A stretch of 64,000 nt of DNA from Nocardioides marmoriginsengisoli. GTDB taxonomy: Bacteria; Actinomycetota; Actinomycetes; Propionibacteriales; Nocardioidaceae. How positions within the stretch are numbered: the stretch's first letter is position 1; each line of letters begins with the position of its first letter. The notes under the pieces are model-generated. The model was not told where the DNA came from, ran no database searches, and worked only from the letters and a program-made list of their open reading frames with translations. The stretch is taken from assembly GCF_003725695.1 (NCBI RefSeq), contig NZ_RJSE01000007.1, forward strand, positions 1,240,371 through 1,304,370, given 5' to 3'. Position numbers and translations under genes: made by a program. Shown in pieces: positions 29,927-42,550 of this stretch.

Positions 29927-30463
29927 ATGACCGGGACCGGAGGGCGCGTCGCCACCCGCGCGATCACCTGGACGGTGATCGCGGGGGCGGTCGCTGCCGT
30001 GACGGTGGCCGTCCTGGTCCCGCGGCTCGGCGGCGCGACGCCGTACACGGTGCTGACCGAGTCGATGCGGCCCGAGCTGCCGCCCGGGACGCTGGTGGTG
30101 ACCCGGCCGGTCCGGGCCCGCGACGTCCGGATCGGTGACGTGATCACGTTCCAGCGGGTCTCCGGTGAGCCCGAGGTCGTCACCCACCGGGTGGACGCGA
30201 TCAGCCTGGGCGCGGACGGGCAGCCCCGGTGGCGGACCCGGGGCGACGCCAATCCGGTCCCGGACGTCGCCTGGGTGCGACCGGTCCAGCTGAAGGGCCG
30301 GCTCTGGTACGCCGTGCCCCTCCTCGGCCGGGTGAACCTCTGGCTCGACGGTCACCAGCGCCGCACCGCGACCGTGCTGGTCGCCCTCGGGCTGGCCGGT
30401 TACGCAGCCGTGATGTGGGCCAGCGCAGGACGTGACCGGATCCGCCGAGGGGCGACGGCGTGA
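29927..30463 (+). CDS. SipW-like signal peptidase I (ER/archaeal type, Ser-His)
   Basis: A 178-residue membrane protease of family S26B. TM1 is about residues 13-33. The catalytic Ser46 lies in T-E-S-M-R-P-E-L. The bacterial-type Lys is replaced by His87 in V-V-T-H-R-V-D. Asp107 lies in T-R-G-D-A-N-P-V-P-D. This Ser-His-Asp set is that of B. subtilis SipW. A second TM is near residues 148-165. It is expected to cut the alternate signal peptides of its neighbours on the outer membrane face. The start is ATG 29927, or GTG three bases earlier. It is co-transcribed with the substrate gene upstream and overlaps the LPETG gene (GTGA). Confidence 0.88.
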   Translation: MTGTGGRVATRAITWTVIAGAVAAVTVAVLVPRLGGATPYTVLTESMRPELPPGTLVVTRPVRARDVRIGDVITFQRVSGEPEVVTHRVDAISLGADGQPRWRTRGDANPVPDVAWVRPVQLKGRLWYAVPLLGRVNLWLDGHQRRTATVLVALGLAGYAAVMWASAGRDRIRRGATA

Positions 30464-31134
30464 CCAGGGCGTGCGGGGCTGCCCTGGTCGCGGTGAGCCT
30501 GGTCCTGGTGGCCCTCTGCTGGGTCCTCGCGGCTCCCGCGCCGGCGTCGGCCGAGGGAGAGGCGGTGGTCAGCACCGACGGCGTCACCTGGACCGACGCG
30601 CTGACCACGCCGCTGTTCAGCCCGGCCACCCGGTGGGCTCCCGGCGACACCCGGGTCTCGAGCTTTCTCGTCGGCAACCGGGCCTCGGTCCGGGCCGACC
30701 TCGCGGTCCGGGTCCGGACCGAGGACCCCGACGGGCTGGTTGCCCGCGGGGACGTGGACCTGGCCGTCCGGAGTGGGACGGGGGCCTGGAGGCCGCTCCC
30801 GGCGGACGGTCAGCCGCACCGATTGCCCGGGGTCGTGCTGGCCGCCGGCGCGAACGACCGGATCTCGGTCCGGGCCCGCTTCCGCCCCGCGTCGCCGAAC
30901 CGCTCCCAGCTGCAGCGACTGCCCTTGACCTTCGAGGTCGTGCTCAGCCAGGCCGGCACCGCGGCGCCGCCGGGGACCGGGACCCCTGGGTTGCTGCCCG
31001 GGGTGCTGCCCGAGACCGGAGGCGCCGGGCTCCGGGTGCTGGTCGTCGGCCTGCTGCTCACCCTGCTCGGCTTCCTGACCACCCTGATCGCTGCCCGACG
31101 GAAGGACGACCACGATGACCGACACCTCGCCTGA
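30460..31134 (+). CDS. LPETG-anchored cell-wall surface protein
   Basis: A 224-residue protein with an ordinary Sec signal peptide (residues 1-31, ending A-P-A-S-A) and a beta-rich domain of about 140 residues. At the C-terminus is a full sortase signal: LPETG at 183-187, hydrophobic helix and R-R-K tail. Sortase would cut between Thr and Gly and link it to peptidoglycan. The domain has no catalytic motif and may be an adhesin or an anchor for the secreted proteins of this cassette (inference). It starts at GTG within the peptidase stop and overlaps the next gene by 20 bases. No sortase gene is in the window. Confidence 0.82.
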   Translation: MTRACGAALVAVSLVLVALCWVLAAPAPASAEGEAVVSTDGVTWTDALTTPLFSPATRWAPGDTRVSSFLVGNRASVRADLAVRVRTEDPDGLVARGDVDLAVRSGTGAWRPLPADGQPHRLPGVVLAAGANDRISVRARFRPASPNRSQLQRLPLTFEVVLSQAGTAAPPGTGTPGLLPGVLPETGGAGLRVLVVGLLLTLLGFLTTLIAARRKDDHDDRHLA

Positions 31135-31716
31135 ACGCGGCACCCGACGCCGCTGCCGACTCGCGTCCCGCCGGCTGCGGGCCACGCTCGGCCTCGGGCT
31201 GGCGCTCAGCCTGGGCGTGCTGGGCACCCGCGCCTCCTGGACCGACGAGGTGACCGTGGTGGGCGCGACCTTCACCGCCGGCACCATCGACCTCAAGGTC
31301 AACGGCGGCGACACCAACGTCACGCTGCCGGCGCACGTGCTGGCGGGGATGGTGCCCGGCAGCTCGGCGGCCGGCGTGCTGACCGTGTCGAACGCGGGCA
31401 CCGCCCCGCTGAAGTACTCGGCCACGAGCGCGGCCACCAACGCCGACGGCAAGAACCTGGCCGGCGCGCTGGTCGTGAAGGTGACCGGCGCCGCCGCGGC
31501 GACCGGCACCAGCCCGACCCGCACCTGCCCGGGGGCGACGCTGGCCGGCACCGGGGCCTCGCTGAACGGCGCGCTGGTGGCGACCCGGCGGCTGCTGGCT
31601 GCCGGCGCCTCGGAGACCCTCTGCGTCGAGGTGCTGCTCCCCGCCGCGGCACCTAGTGCGCTGCAGGGCGCGACCACGTCGGCGACCTTCACCTTCAGCG
31701 GCACCTCGGACCTGTC

Positions 31717-31720
<4 letters not shown>
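31115..31720 (+). CDS. Second secreted protein with SipW-class signal peptide
   Basis: A 201-residue exported protein. After an Arg-rich N-region (R-R-R-C-R-L-A-S-R-R) comes a hydrophobic core L-G-L-G-L-A-L-S-L-G-V-L-G. Then come A-S-W-T-D-E-V and the strand A-T-F-T-A-G-T-I-D-L, the standard SipW-class motif. The mature part is a Thr/Ala/Gly-rich beta-sandwich. Its pattern G-S-S-A-A-G-V-L-T-V-S-N-A-G-T-A-P-L is seen in TasA/camelysin-like proteins. Two Cys in the C-terminal half may pair. It overlaps the LPETG gene and, by four bases (GTGA), the second peptidase gene. Confidence 0.8.
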
Positions 31721-33688
<1,968 letters not shown>

Positions 33689-33694
33689 CCACCC

Positions 33695-34207
33695 GTGCCC
33701 ACCATCGGCGTCTCGATCGCCGTACCGGACCCGGCCGGGTCGGAGCTGCAGGAGTTCCGGGTCGGCCTCGGTGACGAGACCGCCAAGCTGATCCCGACCC
33801 ACATCACCCTGGTGCCGCCGACCGAGATCGCGACCGAGGAGCTGCCGGCCGTCGTCGAGCACCTGGCCGGCATCGCCGCGGGCCAGCAGGGCTTCGGCGT
33901 CCGGCTGCACGGCACCGGCACCTTCCGGCCGACCTCGCCGGTCGTCTTCGTCGGGGTGATCGACGGGATCGCCGGCTGCCAGCAGCTGGCCGCCGCAGCC
34001 CAGAGCGGTCCGCTGGCGGTCGACGTGGAGTTCCCGTACCACCCGCACGTGACCATCGCGCACCACCTGGCCGAGGACCTGCTCGACCGTGCCTTCACCG
34101 AGCTCGCCGGCTACGAGGCGGCGTTCCGGGTCGACGAGTTCTGGCTCTACGTGCACGACGAGGACCACGGCTGGCGGCCGGACCGGGCCTTCACCCTGGG
34201 CGGCTGA
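33695..34207 (+). CDS. 2'-5' RNA ligase/2H phosphoesterase family protein
   Basis: A 170-residue two-fold symmetric protein of the 2H superfamily. The two catalytic H-x-T/S-x motifs are H-I-T-L at about 34-37 and H-V-T-I at about 112-115. Such enzymes ligate or hydrolyse 2'-5' or cyclic phosphodiester bonds in RNA or small nucleotides. The GTG start lies just after trpS, suggesting co-transcription. Linkage to a tRNA synthetase gene hints at RNA processing, but the natural substrate is unknown. A hairpin terminator follows. Confidence 0.85.
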   Translation: MPTIGVSIAVPDPAGSELQEFRVGLGDETAKLIPTHITLVPPTEIATEELPAVVEHLAGIAAGQQGFGVRLHGTGTFRPTSPVVFVGVIDGIAGCQQLAAAAQSGPLAVDVEFPYHPHVTIAHHLAEDLLDRAFTELAGYEAAFRVDEFWLYVHDEDHGWRPDRAFTLGG

Positions 34208-34233
34208 CCGGGCCTTCCGCGGGGGCGGTAGCT

Positions 34234-34267
34234 GGGGGGCGGGCATCGAGGGAGGAGCCCACCCCCC
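34234..34267. terminator. Bidirectional hairpin terminator
   Basis: GGGGGGCGGGC (34234-34244) pairs with GCCCACCCCCC (34257-34267) with one mismatch. It lies between the convergent RNA-ligase-like and CAP genes. Confidence 0.65.
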
Positions 34268-34273
34268 AACCTC

Positions 34274-35275
34274 TCAGCGGCTGGGGGTGAACAGCCGAAC
34301 CGTGTACGCCGCGCGCAAGGTCTTCCGGACGCCGGCCTTCTTGATGCCGGTGACGATGACCCGGTAGGCGGCCGTCCTGGAGAAGTTGGCCGGCATCTGC
34401 CAGACCAGGGTGGGCTGCGCGTAGCCGGTGTGGACGGCGTACTTGCGCACGGGGATCCGGGTGGTGCCGTTCAGGTAGACGGCGACCTTGGCGCGGGCGA
34501 AGCTCACCGACTTCAGCCCGGAGCTGAGCGACCAGCGTCCTCGGGGCTCGATCGCGTTGGGGAAGTGCCCGGCCGTCGGCCAGCCGACCCAGCGCGGGTT
34601 CGGCCGGGACGCGCTGGTCGGGCCCATCACGGTGAGGGCGTTCGCAGTGCTGGTGCTGCCGCTGCCCATCACCGTCGAGAACGGGTTCAGGAGCCAGCGG
34701 CGGTGTCCGACCGCGGCGTTGGTCGCGCCCGGGTCGTCCATGTACAGGTCGATGATCTGGCCGGCGCGCAGCGTCGGGTACGCCAGCGCGAGGTTCGACC
34801 GCCCGGCCGCCTTGGCGCCGGCCGAGGACCAGCACTTCCAGCTGCTGCTGGGGTTGTGGCTCAGGTTGCCGTTGGCCGCCATGATCAGGGCCGCCTTCTG
34901 GGCGGAGTCGTTGAGCGTCCGGGAGAACGTCACCGGAGCGAGCCCGGCCAGCGAGCGCACGAAGTTGAGCGAGCTGAGGGTGGCCGCGTTGGTCGACGCG
35001 GACGTCAGCCCGGGCAGGCAGCCGAGCAGGCTGCCCAGCAGCCAGTCGATGTTCAGCAGCTGCTTGGGCGCGTACTGGGCCCAGTAGGCGGCGTTGACCG
35101 CGTCCCGGCTGGTGGTGTTCACCGCACCGGACCAGCGGGCGGTCACCGTGGTTCCGGCGCGGCGTTCGGAGTGGGCGTCAGCCGGCACCGTCGTCATCAC
35201 GGTGCCGAGCATCAGCGTGGTCAGCAGGGCCGCGCCGGTCACCCAGGCGCTCCGTCGTCCAGTCGTCTCCCTCAT
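34274..35275 (-). CDS. Secreted CAP (SCP/PR1) domain protein
   Basis: A 333-residue exported protein. A signal peptide covers residues 1-34 (core L-L-T-T-L-M-L-G-T-V-M, cleavage A-D-A). The CAP fold starts near residue 95 with L-N-F-V-R-S-L-A-G-L. It has A-A-L-I-M-A-A-N-G-N-L-S-H, with the CAP His, and A-V-G-H-R-R-W-L-L-N-P. A C-terminal beta region (about 250-333) may be an extra domain. Bacterial CAP proteins bind lipids or wall material; the exact role is unknown. The promoter on the minus strand is TATAGT, eight bases before the ATG, with no Shine-Dalgarno sequence. Confidence 0.85.
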   Translation of the reverse strand: MRETTGRRSAWVTGAALLTTLMLGTVMTTVPADAHSERRAGTTVTARWSGAVNTTSRDAVNAAYWAQYAPKQLLNIDWLLGSLLGCLPGLTSASTNAATLSSLNFVRSLAGLAPVTFSRTLNDSAQKAALIMAANGNLSHNPSSSWKCWSSAGAKAAGRSNLALAYPTLRAGQIIDLYMDDPGATNAAVGHRRWLLNPFSTVMGSGSTSTANALTVMGPTSASRPNPRWVGWPTAGHFPNAIEPRGRWSLSSGLKSVSFARAKVAVYLNGTTRIPVRKYAVHTGYAQPTLVWQMPANFSRTAAYRVIVTGIKKAGVRKTLRAAYTVRLFTPSR

Positions 35276-35283
35276 GGGAGAGG

Positions 35284-35289
35284 ACTATA
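35284..35289 (-). promoter_or_regulatory. -10 element of the CAP gene
   Basis: TATAGT on the minus strand lies eight bases before the ATG at 35275. The leader would be absent or very short. Confidence 0.5.
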
Positions 35290-35340
35290 TGCCCCAAATG
35301 TCCGATTTGACCAGGTTTGGAATGAATCAGCCGGTGGTGC

Positions 35341-36080
35341 TCAGTGCCCGTGCTTCATCGCCGTGCGCAGGTCCTTGTTCAGCTGCGAGATCACGTCGAG
35401 CGGGATCTCCTTGGGGCAGGCCGCCGTGCACTCGCCGATGTTCGTGCAGCCGCCGAAGCCCTCGTGGTCGTGCTGGGCGACCATGTTGACGACCCGGGAG
35501 TCGCGCTCCGGCTGGCCCTGCGGCAGCTCGCCGAGGTGGGTGATCTTGGCGCCCATGAAGAGCGACGCGGACCCGTTCGGGCAGGCCGCGACGCAGGCGC
35601 CGCAGCCGATGCAGGTGGCGACGTTGAACGCGCGCATCGCGTCGTCCCGGGGGACCGGTACGGCGTGCGCCTCCGGAGCCGAGCCGGTGTTCACCGAGAT
35701 GAACCCGCCCTGCTGGATGATCCGGTCGAACGCGCCCCGGTCGACGACCAGGTCCTTGAGCACCGGGAAGGCGTCCGAGCGCCACGGCTCGATCGTGATC
35801 GTCTCGCCGTCGGTGAACGAGCGCATGTGCAGTTGGCAGGTGGTGGTGGTCACCGGGCCGTGCGCCTCGCCGTTGATCATCAGGCCGCACATGCCGCAGA
35901 TGCCCTCGCGACAGTCCGAGTCGAACGCGATCGGCTCCTCGCCCTTGGCGTTGAGCTGCTCGTTGAGGACGTCCAGCATCTCCAGGAAGGACATGTCCGC
36001 CGAGACGTCGTCGACGTCGTAGGTGTGCATCCCGCCGGCGTCGTTCGCGTCGGTCTGGCGCCAGATCTTGAGAGTGAGTT

Positions 36081-36084
<4 letters not shown>
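35341..36084 (-). CDS. sdhB: Succinate dehydrogenase iron-sulfur subunit (complex 1 of 2)
   Basis: A 247-residue electron-transfer subunit. The [2Fe-2S] ligands are in C-R-E-G-I-C-G-M-C with a later Cys in [18 protein letters not shown] gives the [4Fe-4S] site, and G-G-C-T-N-I-G-E-C with C-T-A-A-C-P the third cluster. It passes electrons from the flavoprotein to the b-type cytochrome. Its GTG start overlaps the sdhA stop (GTGA). It is the last gene of sdhC-A-B, an order like corynebacterial sdhCAB, with a b558-type anchor. Confidence 0.93.
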
Positions 36085-38111
<2,027 letters not shown>

Positions 38112-38122
38112 GGGTGGAGCCC

Positions 38123-38836
38123 TTACTTCTCGATGATGCCGGTGAGGACGGCAAGCGGGACCAGCGAGAAACCGCCGGCGATCACGACGGCGAGCGTGAA
38201 CGCGCTCCGCTTGGCCAGGACGCGGGTGCGCTCGCTGCCGGTCAGGCCGAGCGTCTGGGTGGCGCTCCAGATGCCGTGGTGCAGGTGCGCGCCGAGCATC
38301 GCCATCGCGGCCAGGTAGATCAGCGTCAGCCACCAGGTGTCGAACGTGTCGACCAGGAGGTTGTACGGGTCGTTGGTCGGGCCGCCGTCGACGTTGACCT
38401 TGCCGATCGTGAAGTTCAGCAGGTGCCAGATGATGAAGAGCAGCAGCGTGACGCCGCCCCAGCGCATCAGCCGGCTCGCGAAGATCGCGCCGGTGTGCTT
38501 CTTCACCTCGTACTTGACGGTGCGGGCGTTCTTGGCGCGGCGCCAGAGCTTCGCGGCGGCGTACACGTGCACGACGAGGGAGAGCAGCAGGACGGCGCGG
38601 ATGATCCACAGGGCGCCCTCGTGCGGCAGCATCGGCTCGCCGAGGATGCGCAGGTGGTGCGCGTACTCGTTGAACTTGTCGTGACCACCGAACGCCTTCA
38701 GGTTCCCGTACATGTGCAGGAGCGTGAAGCCGATGAAGACGACTCCGCTGGCTGCCATCAGGATCTTGAGGAAGATGGTGCTCTGCGTTGCGCGGGCGCC
38801 CTTGACCAGGGTCTTGCCCGAATTCTGAATTGCCAC
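38123..38836 (-). CDS. sdhC: Succinate dehydrogenase cytochrome b558 subunit (complex 1 of 2)
   Basis: A 237-residue membrane anchor of the B. subtilis b558 family with five predicted TM helices (about 22-42, 75-98, 122-143, 165-188 and 208-230). Candidate heme-ligand His residues occur in each: L-L-H-M-Y, V-V-H-V-Y, I-I-W-H-L-L and G-A-H-L-H-H-G. It carries heme b and the quinone site and anchors SdhAB. It starts at GTG 38836, six bases after TAACGT, so the operon mRNA is leaderless. It is head to head with a second, unrelated-type Sdh operon. Confidence 0.92.
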   Translation of the reverse strand: MAIQNSGKTLVKGARATQSTIFLKILMAASGVVFIGFTLLHMYGNLKAFGGHDKFNEYAHHLRILGEPMLPHEGALWIIRAVLLLSLVVHVYAAAKLWRRAKNARTVKYEVKKHTGAIFASRLMRWGGVTLLLFIIWHLLNFTIGKVNVDGGPTNDPYNLLVDTFDTWWLTLIYLAAMAMLGAHLHHGIWSATQTLGLTGSERTRVLAKRSAFTLAVVIAGGFSLVPLAVLTGIIEK

Positions 38837-39035
38837 GAGGGCACGTTACCGCTCGCCACGAGGGCTACTGGCACGTAGTCACGTGATCCATCCCACCTCG
38901 GCGAATCTCGGGAACTTCTGCGCGACTTCGTCCGTCGTGCCCCCTTTCCTTCGCACGTCATTCCGGCCATAGTCGGACGGGCGTGACCTGGAGCACAGGG
39001 CGCGATCACCGGCTGACGAGACCACGGAGGTGGGA
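38837..39035. promoter_or_regulatory. Shared control region between the two sdh operons
   Basis: This 199-base gap separates divergent sdh operons. Leftward, TAACGT (38843-38848, minus strand) sits six bases before the sdhC GTG. Rightward, no convincing -10 was found; the gene at 39036 has a GGAGG ribosome-binding site instead, so it has a leader. The palindrome TCACGTGA (38879-38886), with nearby CACGT copies, is a candidate activator or repressor site. No riboswitch-like fold is evident. Confidence 0.5.
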
Positions 39036-39836
39036 ATGGCGTCGACGAAGGCACCAGCAGGGACGGGTGTCCACGGACCTGGAAGAGCCGCGATCGGCGC
39101 CCGGACGCTTCGGCAGGACCGCTGGTGGCTCGCGCCGCTGAGCACCTTCGTCGTGTTCTCGGCCTTCATCGTCTACGCGACCTGGCGGGCGTTCGCGAAC
39201 GCCAACTACTACGCCGAGCCGTACCTCTCGCCGTTCTACTCGCCGTGCCTGGGTGACTGCGTCAAGGGGTCCTCGGACTTCGGGCAGCCGTTCGGCTGGT
39301 TCCCGCTGTCGGCGGCGCTGATCATCCTGATCTTCCCGCTCGGCTTCCGGATGACCTGCTACTACTACCGGAAGTCCTACTACCGGGCGTTCTGGCTGAG
39401 CCCGCCCGCCTGCGCGGTGGCCGAGCCGCACACCAAGTACACCGGCGAGACCCGGCTGCCGCTGATCCTCAACAACCTGCACCGGTACTTCTGGTACGCC
39501 GCGATCGTGGTCGGCTTCGTGCTCTCCTTCGACGTGGTGATCTCGTTCAAGGAGGCCGACGGCGGCCACGTCGGGCTCGGCACGCTGATCCTGCTCGTCA
39601 ACGTCGTCTTCATCTGGCTCTACACGCTCTCCTGCCACTCCTGCCGCCACGCCGTCGGCGGCCGGCTGCGGCACTTCTCCAAGCACCCGGTGCGCTACAA
39701 GGCCTGGACCTGGGTGTCGAAGCTGAACGCCCACCACGCCAAGTTCGCCTGGTACTCGCTGTTCTCGGTCGCCATCGCCGACCTCTACGTGTACCTGCTC
39801 GCGAACGGCACGATCTCCGAGACGAGGTTCTTCTGA
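39036..39836 (+). CDS. Succinate dehydrogenase membrane anchor (complex 2 of 2, Rv0249c-like)
   Basis: A 266-residue membrane subunit. After a short basic N-terminus come five hydrophobic helices at about 32-53, 88-108, 146-168, 180-202 and 232-252. The aromatic segment A-T-W-R-A-F-A-N-A-N-Y-Y-A-E-P-Y-L-S-P-F-Y-S-P-C and C-Y-Y-Y-R-K-S-Y-Y-R-A-F-W match the anchor of mycobacterial Sdh1, not the b558 family. His residues in N-N-L-H-R-Y and C-H-S-C-R-H may ligate heme. GGAGG lies five bases before ATG 39036. The next gene overlaps by one base. Confidence 0.85.
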   Translation: MASTKAPAGTGVHGPGRAAIGARTLRQDRWWLAPLSTFVVFSAFIVYATWRAFANANYYAEPYLSPFYSPCLGDCVKGSSDFGQPFGWFPLSAALIILIFPLGFRMTCYYYRKSYYRAFWLSPPACAVAEPHTKYTGETRLPLILNNLHRYFWYAAIVVGFVLSFDVVISFKEADGGHVGLGTLILLVNVVFIWLYTLSCHSCRHAVGGRLRHFSKHPVRYKAWTWVSKLNAHHAKFAWYSLFSVAIADLYVYLLANGTISETRFF

Positions 39837-41770
39837 TGAGCACGGGTACCGCAGGTGTCGGCCAGGAGGGCCGGCACCCGATGACCGGGAACGCCCTGGA
39901 CGGCGACGCCGAGGGCGGCATGGAGCGGCACACGTACGACGTCGTGGTGATCGGTGCCGGCGGGGCCGGCCTGCGCGCCGCGATCGCCGCGCACGAGGCC
40001 GGCGCCCGGACCGCGATCGTCTGCAAGTCGCTGCTCGGCAAGGCGCACACCGTGATGGCCGAGGGCGGCATCGCCGCGGCGATGGGCAACCGCTGGCCGG
40101 AGGACAACTGGGAGGTGCACTTCCGGGACACCATGCGCGGCGGCAAGATGCTGAACAACTGGCGGATGGCCCAGCTGCACGCCCAGGAGGCCCCCGAGCG
40201 GGTGATGGAGCTCGAGGACTGGGGAGCGCTCTTCGACCGCACCGAGGACGGACTGATCAGCCAGCGCGACTTCGGCGGTCACAAGTACGCGCGCCTCGCC
40301 CACGTCGGCGACCGCACCGGCCTGGAGATGATCCGGACGCTGCAGCAGCGTGCGGTCCAGCTCGGCATCGACGTGTTCATGGAGTGCACGATCACCGACG
40401 TGTTCGTCTCGGCGAGCTCGACGTCCGGGGAGAAGGCCATCGCCGGCGCCTTCGGCTACTGGCGCGAGTCCGGGCGCTTCATCGTCTTCGACTCGCCGAC
40501 GGTCATCCTGGCCACCGGCGGCATCGGCAAGTCCTTCAAGGTGACCTCGAACTCGTGGGAGTACACCGGCGACGGGCACGCGCTCGCGATGCGGGCCGGT
40601 GCCTCGCTGATCAACATGGAGTTCATCCAGTTCCACCCCACCGGGATGGTCTGGCCGCCCTCGGTCAAGGGCCTGCTGGTCACCGAGTCGGTCCGCGGTG
40701 ACGGCGGCATCCTGAAGAACTCCGAGGGCAAGCGGTTCATGTTCGACTACATCCCGGAGTTCTTCAAGGCCGAGACCGCCGACACCGTCGAGGAGGCCGA
40801 TGCCTGGTACGAGGACAAGAAGAACAACCGGCGACCTCCCGAGCTGCTGCCCCGTGACGAGGTCGCCCGGGCGATCAACTCCGAGATCAAGGCCGGCCGG
40901 GGAACGCCGCACGGCGGCATCTACCTCGACATCGCCTCGCGCCGGACGCCGGAGTTCATCAAGAAGCGGCTGCCCTCGATGTACCACCAGTTCAAGGAGC
41001 TGGCGGACGTCGACATCACCGCCGAACCGATGGAGATCGGCCCGACCTGCCACTACGTGATGGGCGGGGTCGAGGTGGACGCGGACACCCAGGAGAGCGC
41101 GGTCACCGGCCTGTACGCCGTCGGCGAGTGCTCCGGCGGGATGCACGGGTCCAACCGGCTCGGCGGCAACTCGCTCGGCGACCTGCTGGTCTTCGGGAAG
41201 CGCGCCGGCGACGCGGCGACGGCGTACGCGAAGGGACTCGGCGCGAACCGGCCCAAGATCGTCGAGGCCGACGTGAAGGCGGCTGAGCGCTCGGCTCTCG
41301 CACCCTTCGAGGTCGAGGGCGGTGAGAACCCGTACACCATCCAGTCCGACCTGCAGCAGTCGATGAACGACCTGGTCGGCATCATCCGGGAGGGCTCGGA
41401 GCTTGAGGAGTCGCTGGTCGCGATCGAGGCCTTCAAGGAGCGGGCCAAGACCATGAAGGTCGAAGGGCACCGGCAGTACAACCCCGGCTGGCACTTGGCC
41501 ATCGACCTGCGCAACATGCTGATCGTCAGCGAATCCATCGCCAAGGCCGCCCTGGCCCGGCAGGAGTCCCGCGGCGGCCACACCCGCAACGACTACCCGG
41601 CCACCGATCCCGAGTGGGGGACGAAGAACCTGGTGGTGAACCTGACCGCCGACGGCACCGGGGTGGAGCTGCACGAGAAGCCGTTGCCGGTGATGCCCGA
41701 GGAGCTGACCACGTACTTCGCGGCAGCAGCGCCGATGGCCAACGTCCAGACTGAGGAAGGGAAGAACTGA
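39836..41770 (+). CDS. sdhA: Succinate dehydrogenase flavoprotein subunit (complex 2 of 2, Sdh1-type)
   Basis: A 644-residue FAD subunit. V-V-I-G-A-G-G-A-G-L-R-A-A binds FAD. S-L-L-G-K-A-H-T-V-M-A-E-G-G-I-A-A-A includes the covalent-flavin His (G-K-A-H-T). Q-F-H-P-T-G-M, R-G-D-G-G-I-L-K-N and H-Y-V-M-G-G-V-E-V are catalytic segments, and G-E-C-S-G-G-M-H-G-S-N-R-L-G-G-N-S closes the FAD site. It has the shorter Sdh1 layout and differs clearly from the 676-residue copy at 36081. TGATG overlaps join it to both neighbours, so translation of the three subunits is coupled. Confidence 0.94.
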   Translation: MSTGTAGVGQEGRHPMTGNALDGDAEGGMERHTYDVVVIGAGGAGLRAAIAAHEAGARTAIVCKSLLGKAHTVMAEGGIAAAMGNRWPEDNWEVHFRDTMRGGKMLNNWRMAQLHAQEAPERVMELEDWGALFDRTEDGLISQRDFGGHKYARLAHVGDRTGLEMIRTLQQRAVQLGIDVFMECTITDVFVSASSTSGEKAIAGAFGYWRESGRFIVFDSPTVILATGGIGKSFKVTSNSWEYTGDGHALAMRAGASLINMEFIQFHPTGMVWPPSVKGLLVTESVRGDGGILKNSEGKRFMFDYIPEFFKAETADTVEEADAWYEDKKNNRRPPELLPRDEVARAINSEIKAGRGTPHGGIYLDIASRRTPEFIKKRLPSMYHQFKELADVDITAEPMEIGPTCHYVMGGVEVDADTQESAVTGLYAVGECSGGMHGSNRLGGNSLGDLLVFGKRAGDAATAYAKGLGANRPKIVEADVKAAERSALAPFEVEGGENPYTIQSDLQQSMNDLVGIIREGSELEESLVAIEAFKERAKTMKVEGHRQYNPGWHLAIDLRNMLIVSESIAKAALARQESRGGHTRNDYPATDPEWGTKNLVVNLTADGTGVELHEKPLPVMPEELTTYFAAAAPMANVQTEEGKN

Positions 41771-42546
41771 TGGGCTACACCCTGAAGCTCCGGGTCTGGC
41801 GCGGCGACAAGTCCGGCGGCGAGATCAAGGACTATCCGGTCGAGGTGTCCGAGGGCGAAGTCGTGCTCGACGCGATCCACCGCGTCCAGGGCACCCAGGC
41901 CGGCGACCTCGCGGTCCGCTGGAACTGCAAGGCCGGCAAGTGCGGGTCCTGCAGCGCCGAGGTCAACGGCAAGCCGCGCCTGATGTGCATGTGCAGGCTG
42001 TCGGACTTCGAGGAGGACGAGACCATCACGGTGACCCCGATGCGGACCTTCCCGGTGATCCGGGACCTGGTCACCGACGTCTCGTTCAACTACGAGAAGG
42101 CCAAGGAGCTGCCCAGCTTCGCGCCGCCCCCGCGCGACGCCGACAACAAGCGCCGGATGGCGCAGGTCGACGTCGAGCGCGGGCAGGAGTTCCGCAAGTG
42201 CATCGAGTGCTTCCTGTGCCAGAACACCTGTCACGTCGTCCGTGATCACGAGGAGAACAAGCAGGCCTTCGCCGGCCCGCGCTTCTTCCTCCGGTACGCC
42301 GAGCTGGACATGCACCCGCTGGACACCAACGACCGCCGCAAGCTGGCCCAGGACGCCGCCGGGCTCGGCATGTGCAACATCACCAAGTGCTGCACCGAGG
42401 TGTGTCCCGAGGGCATCAAGATCACCGACAACGCCATCATCCCGATGAAGGAAAGGGTCGCGGACCGGAAGTTCGACCCGCTGGTCTGGCTCGGCAGCAA
42501 GATCGGGATCCGGAACAAGGACGACGACGGGCGAGTGGAGCTCTGA
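41770..42546 (+). CDS. sdhB: Succinate dehydrogenase iron-sulfur subunit (complex 2 of 2, Sdh1-type)
   Basis: A 258-residue subunit with three clusters. C-K-A-G-K-C-G-S-C with the later M-C-M-C gives [2Fe-2S]. C-I-E-C-F-L-C-Q-N-T-C-H-V is the Sdh1-type [4Fe-4S] site, with Cys spacing like other SdhB but a distinct C-F-L-C core. C-N-I-T-K-C-C-T-E-V-C-P-E-G-I-K-I supplies the rest. It is the last gene of the operon, overlapping sdhA by one base. The glycosyltransferase gene converges four bases after the stop. Confidence 0.93.
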   Translation: MGYTLKLRVWRGDKSGGEIKDYPVEVSEGEVVLDAIHRVQGTQAGDLAVRWNCKAGKCGSCSAEVNGKPRLMCMCRLSDFEEDETITVTPMRTFPVIRDLVTDVSFNYEKAKELPSFAPPPRDADNKRRMAQVDVERGQEFRKCIECFLCQNTCHVVRDHEENKQAFAGPRFFLRYAELDMHPLDTNDRRKLAQDAAGLGMCNITKCCTEVCPEGIKITDNAIIPMKERVADRKFDPLVWLGSKIGIRNKDDDGRVEL

Positions 42547-42550
42547 GGGG

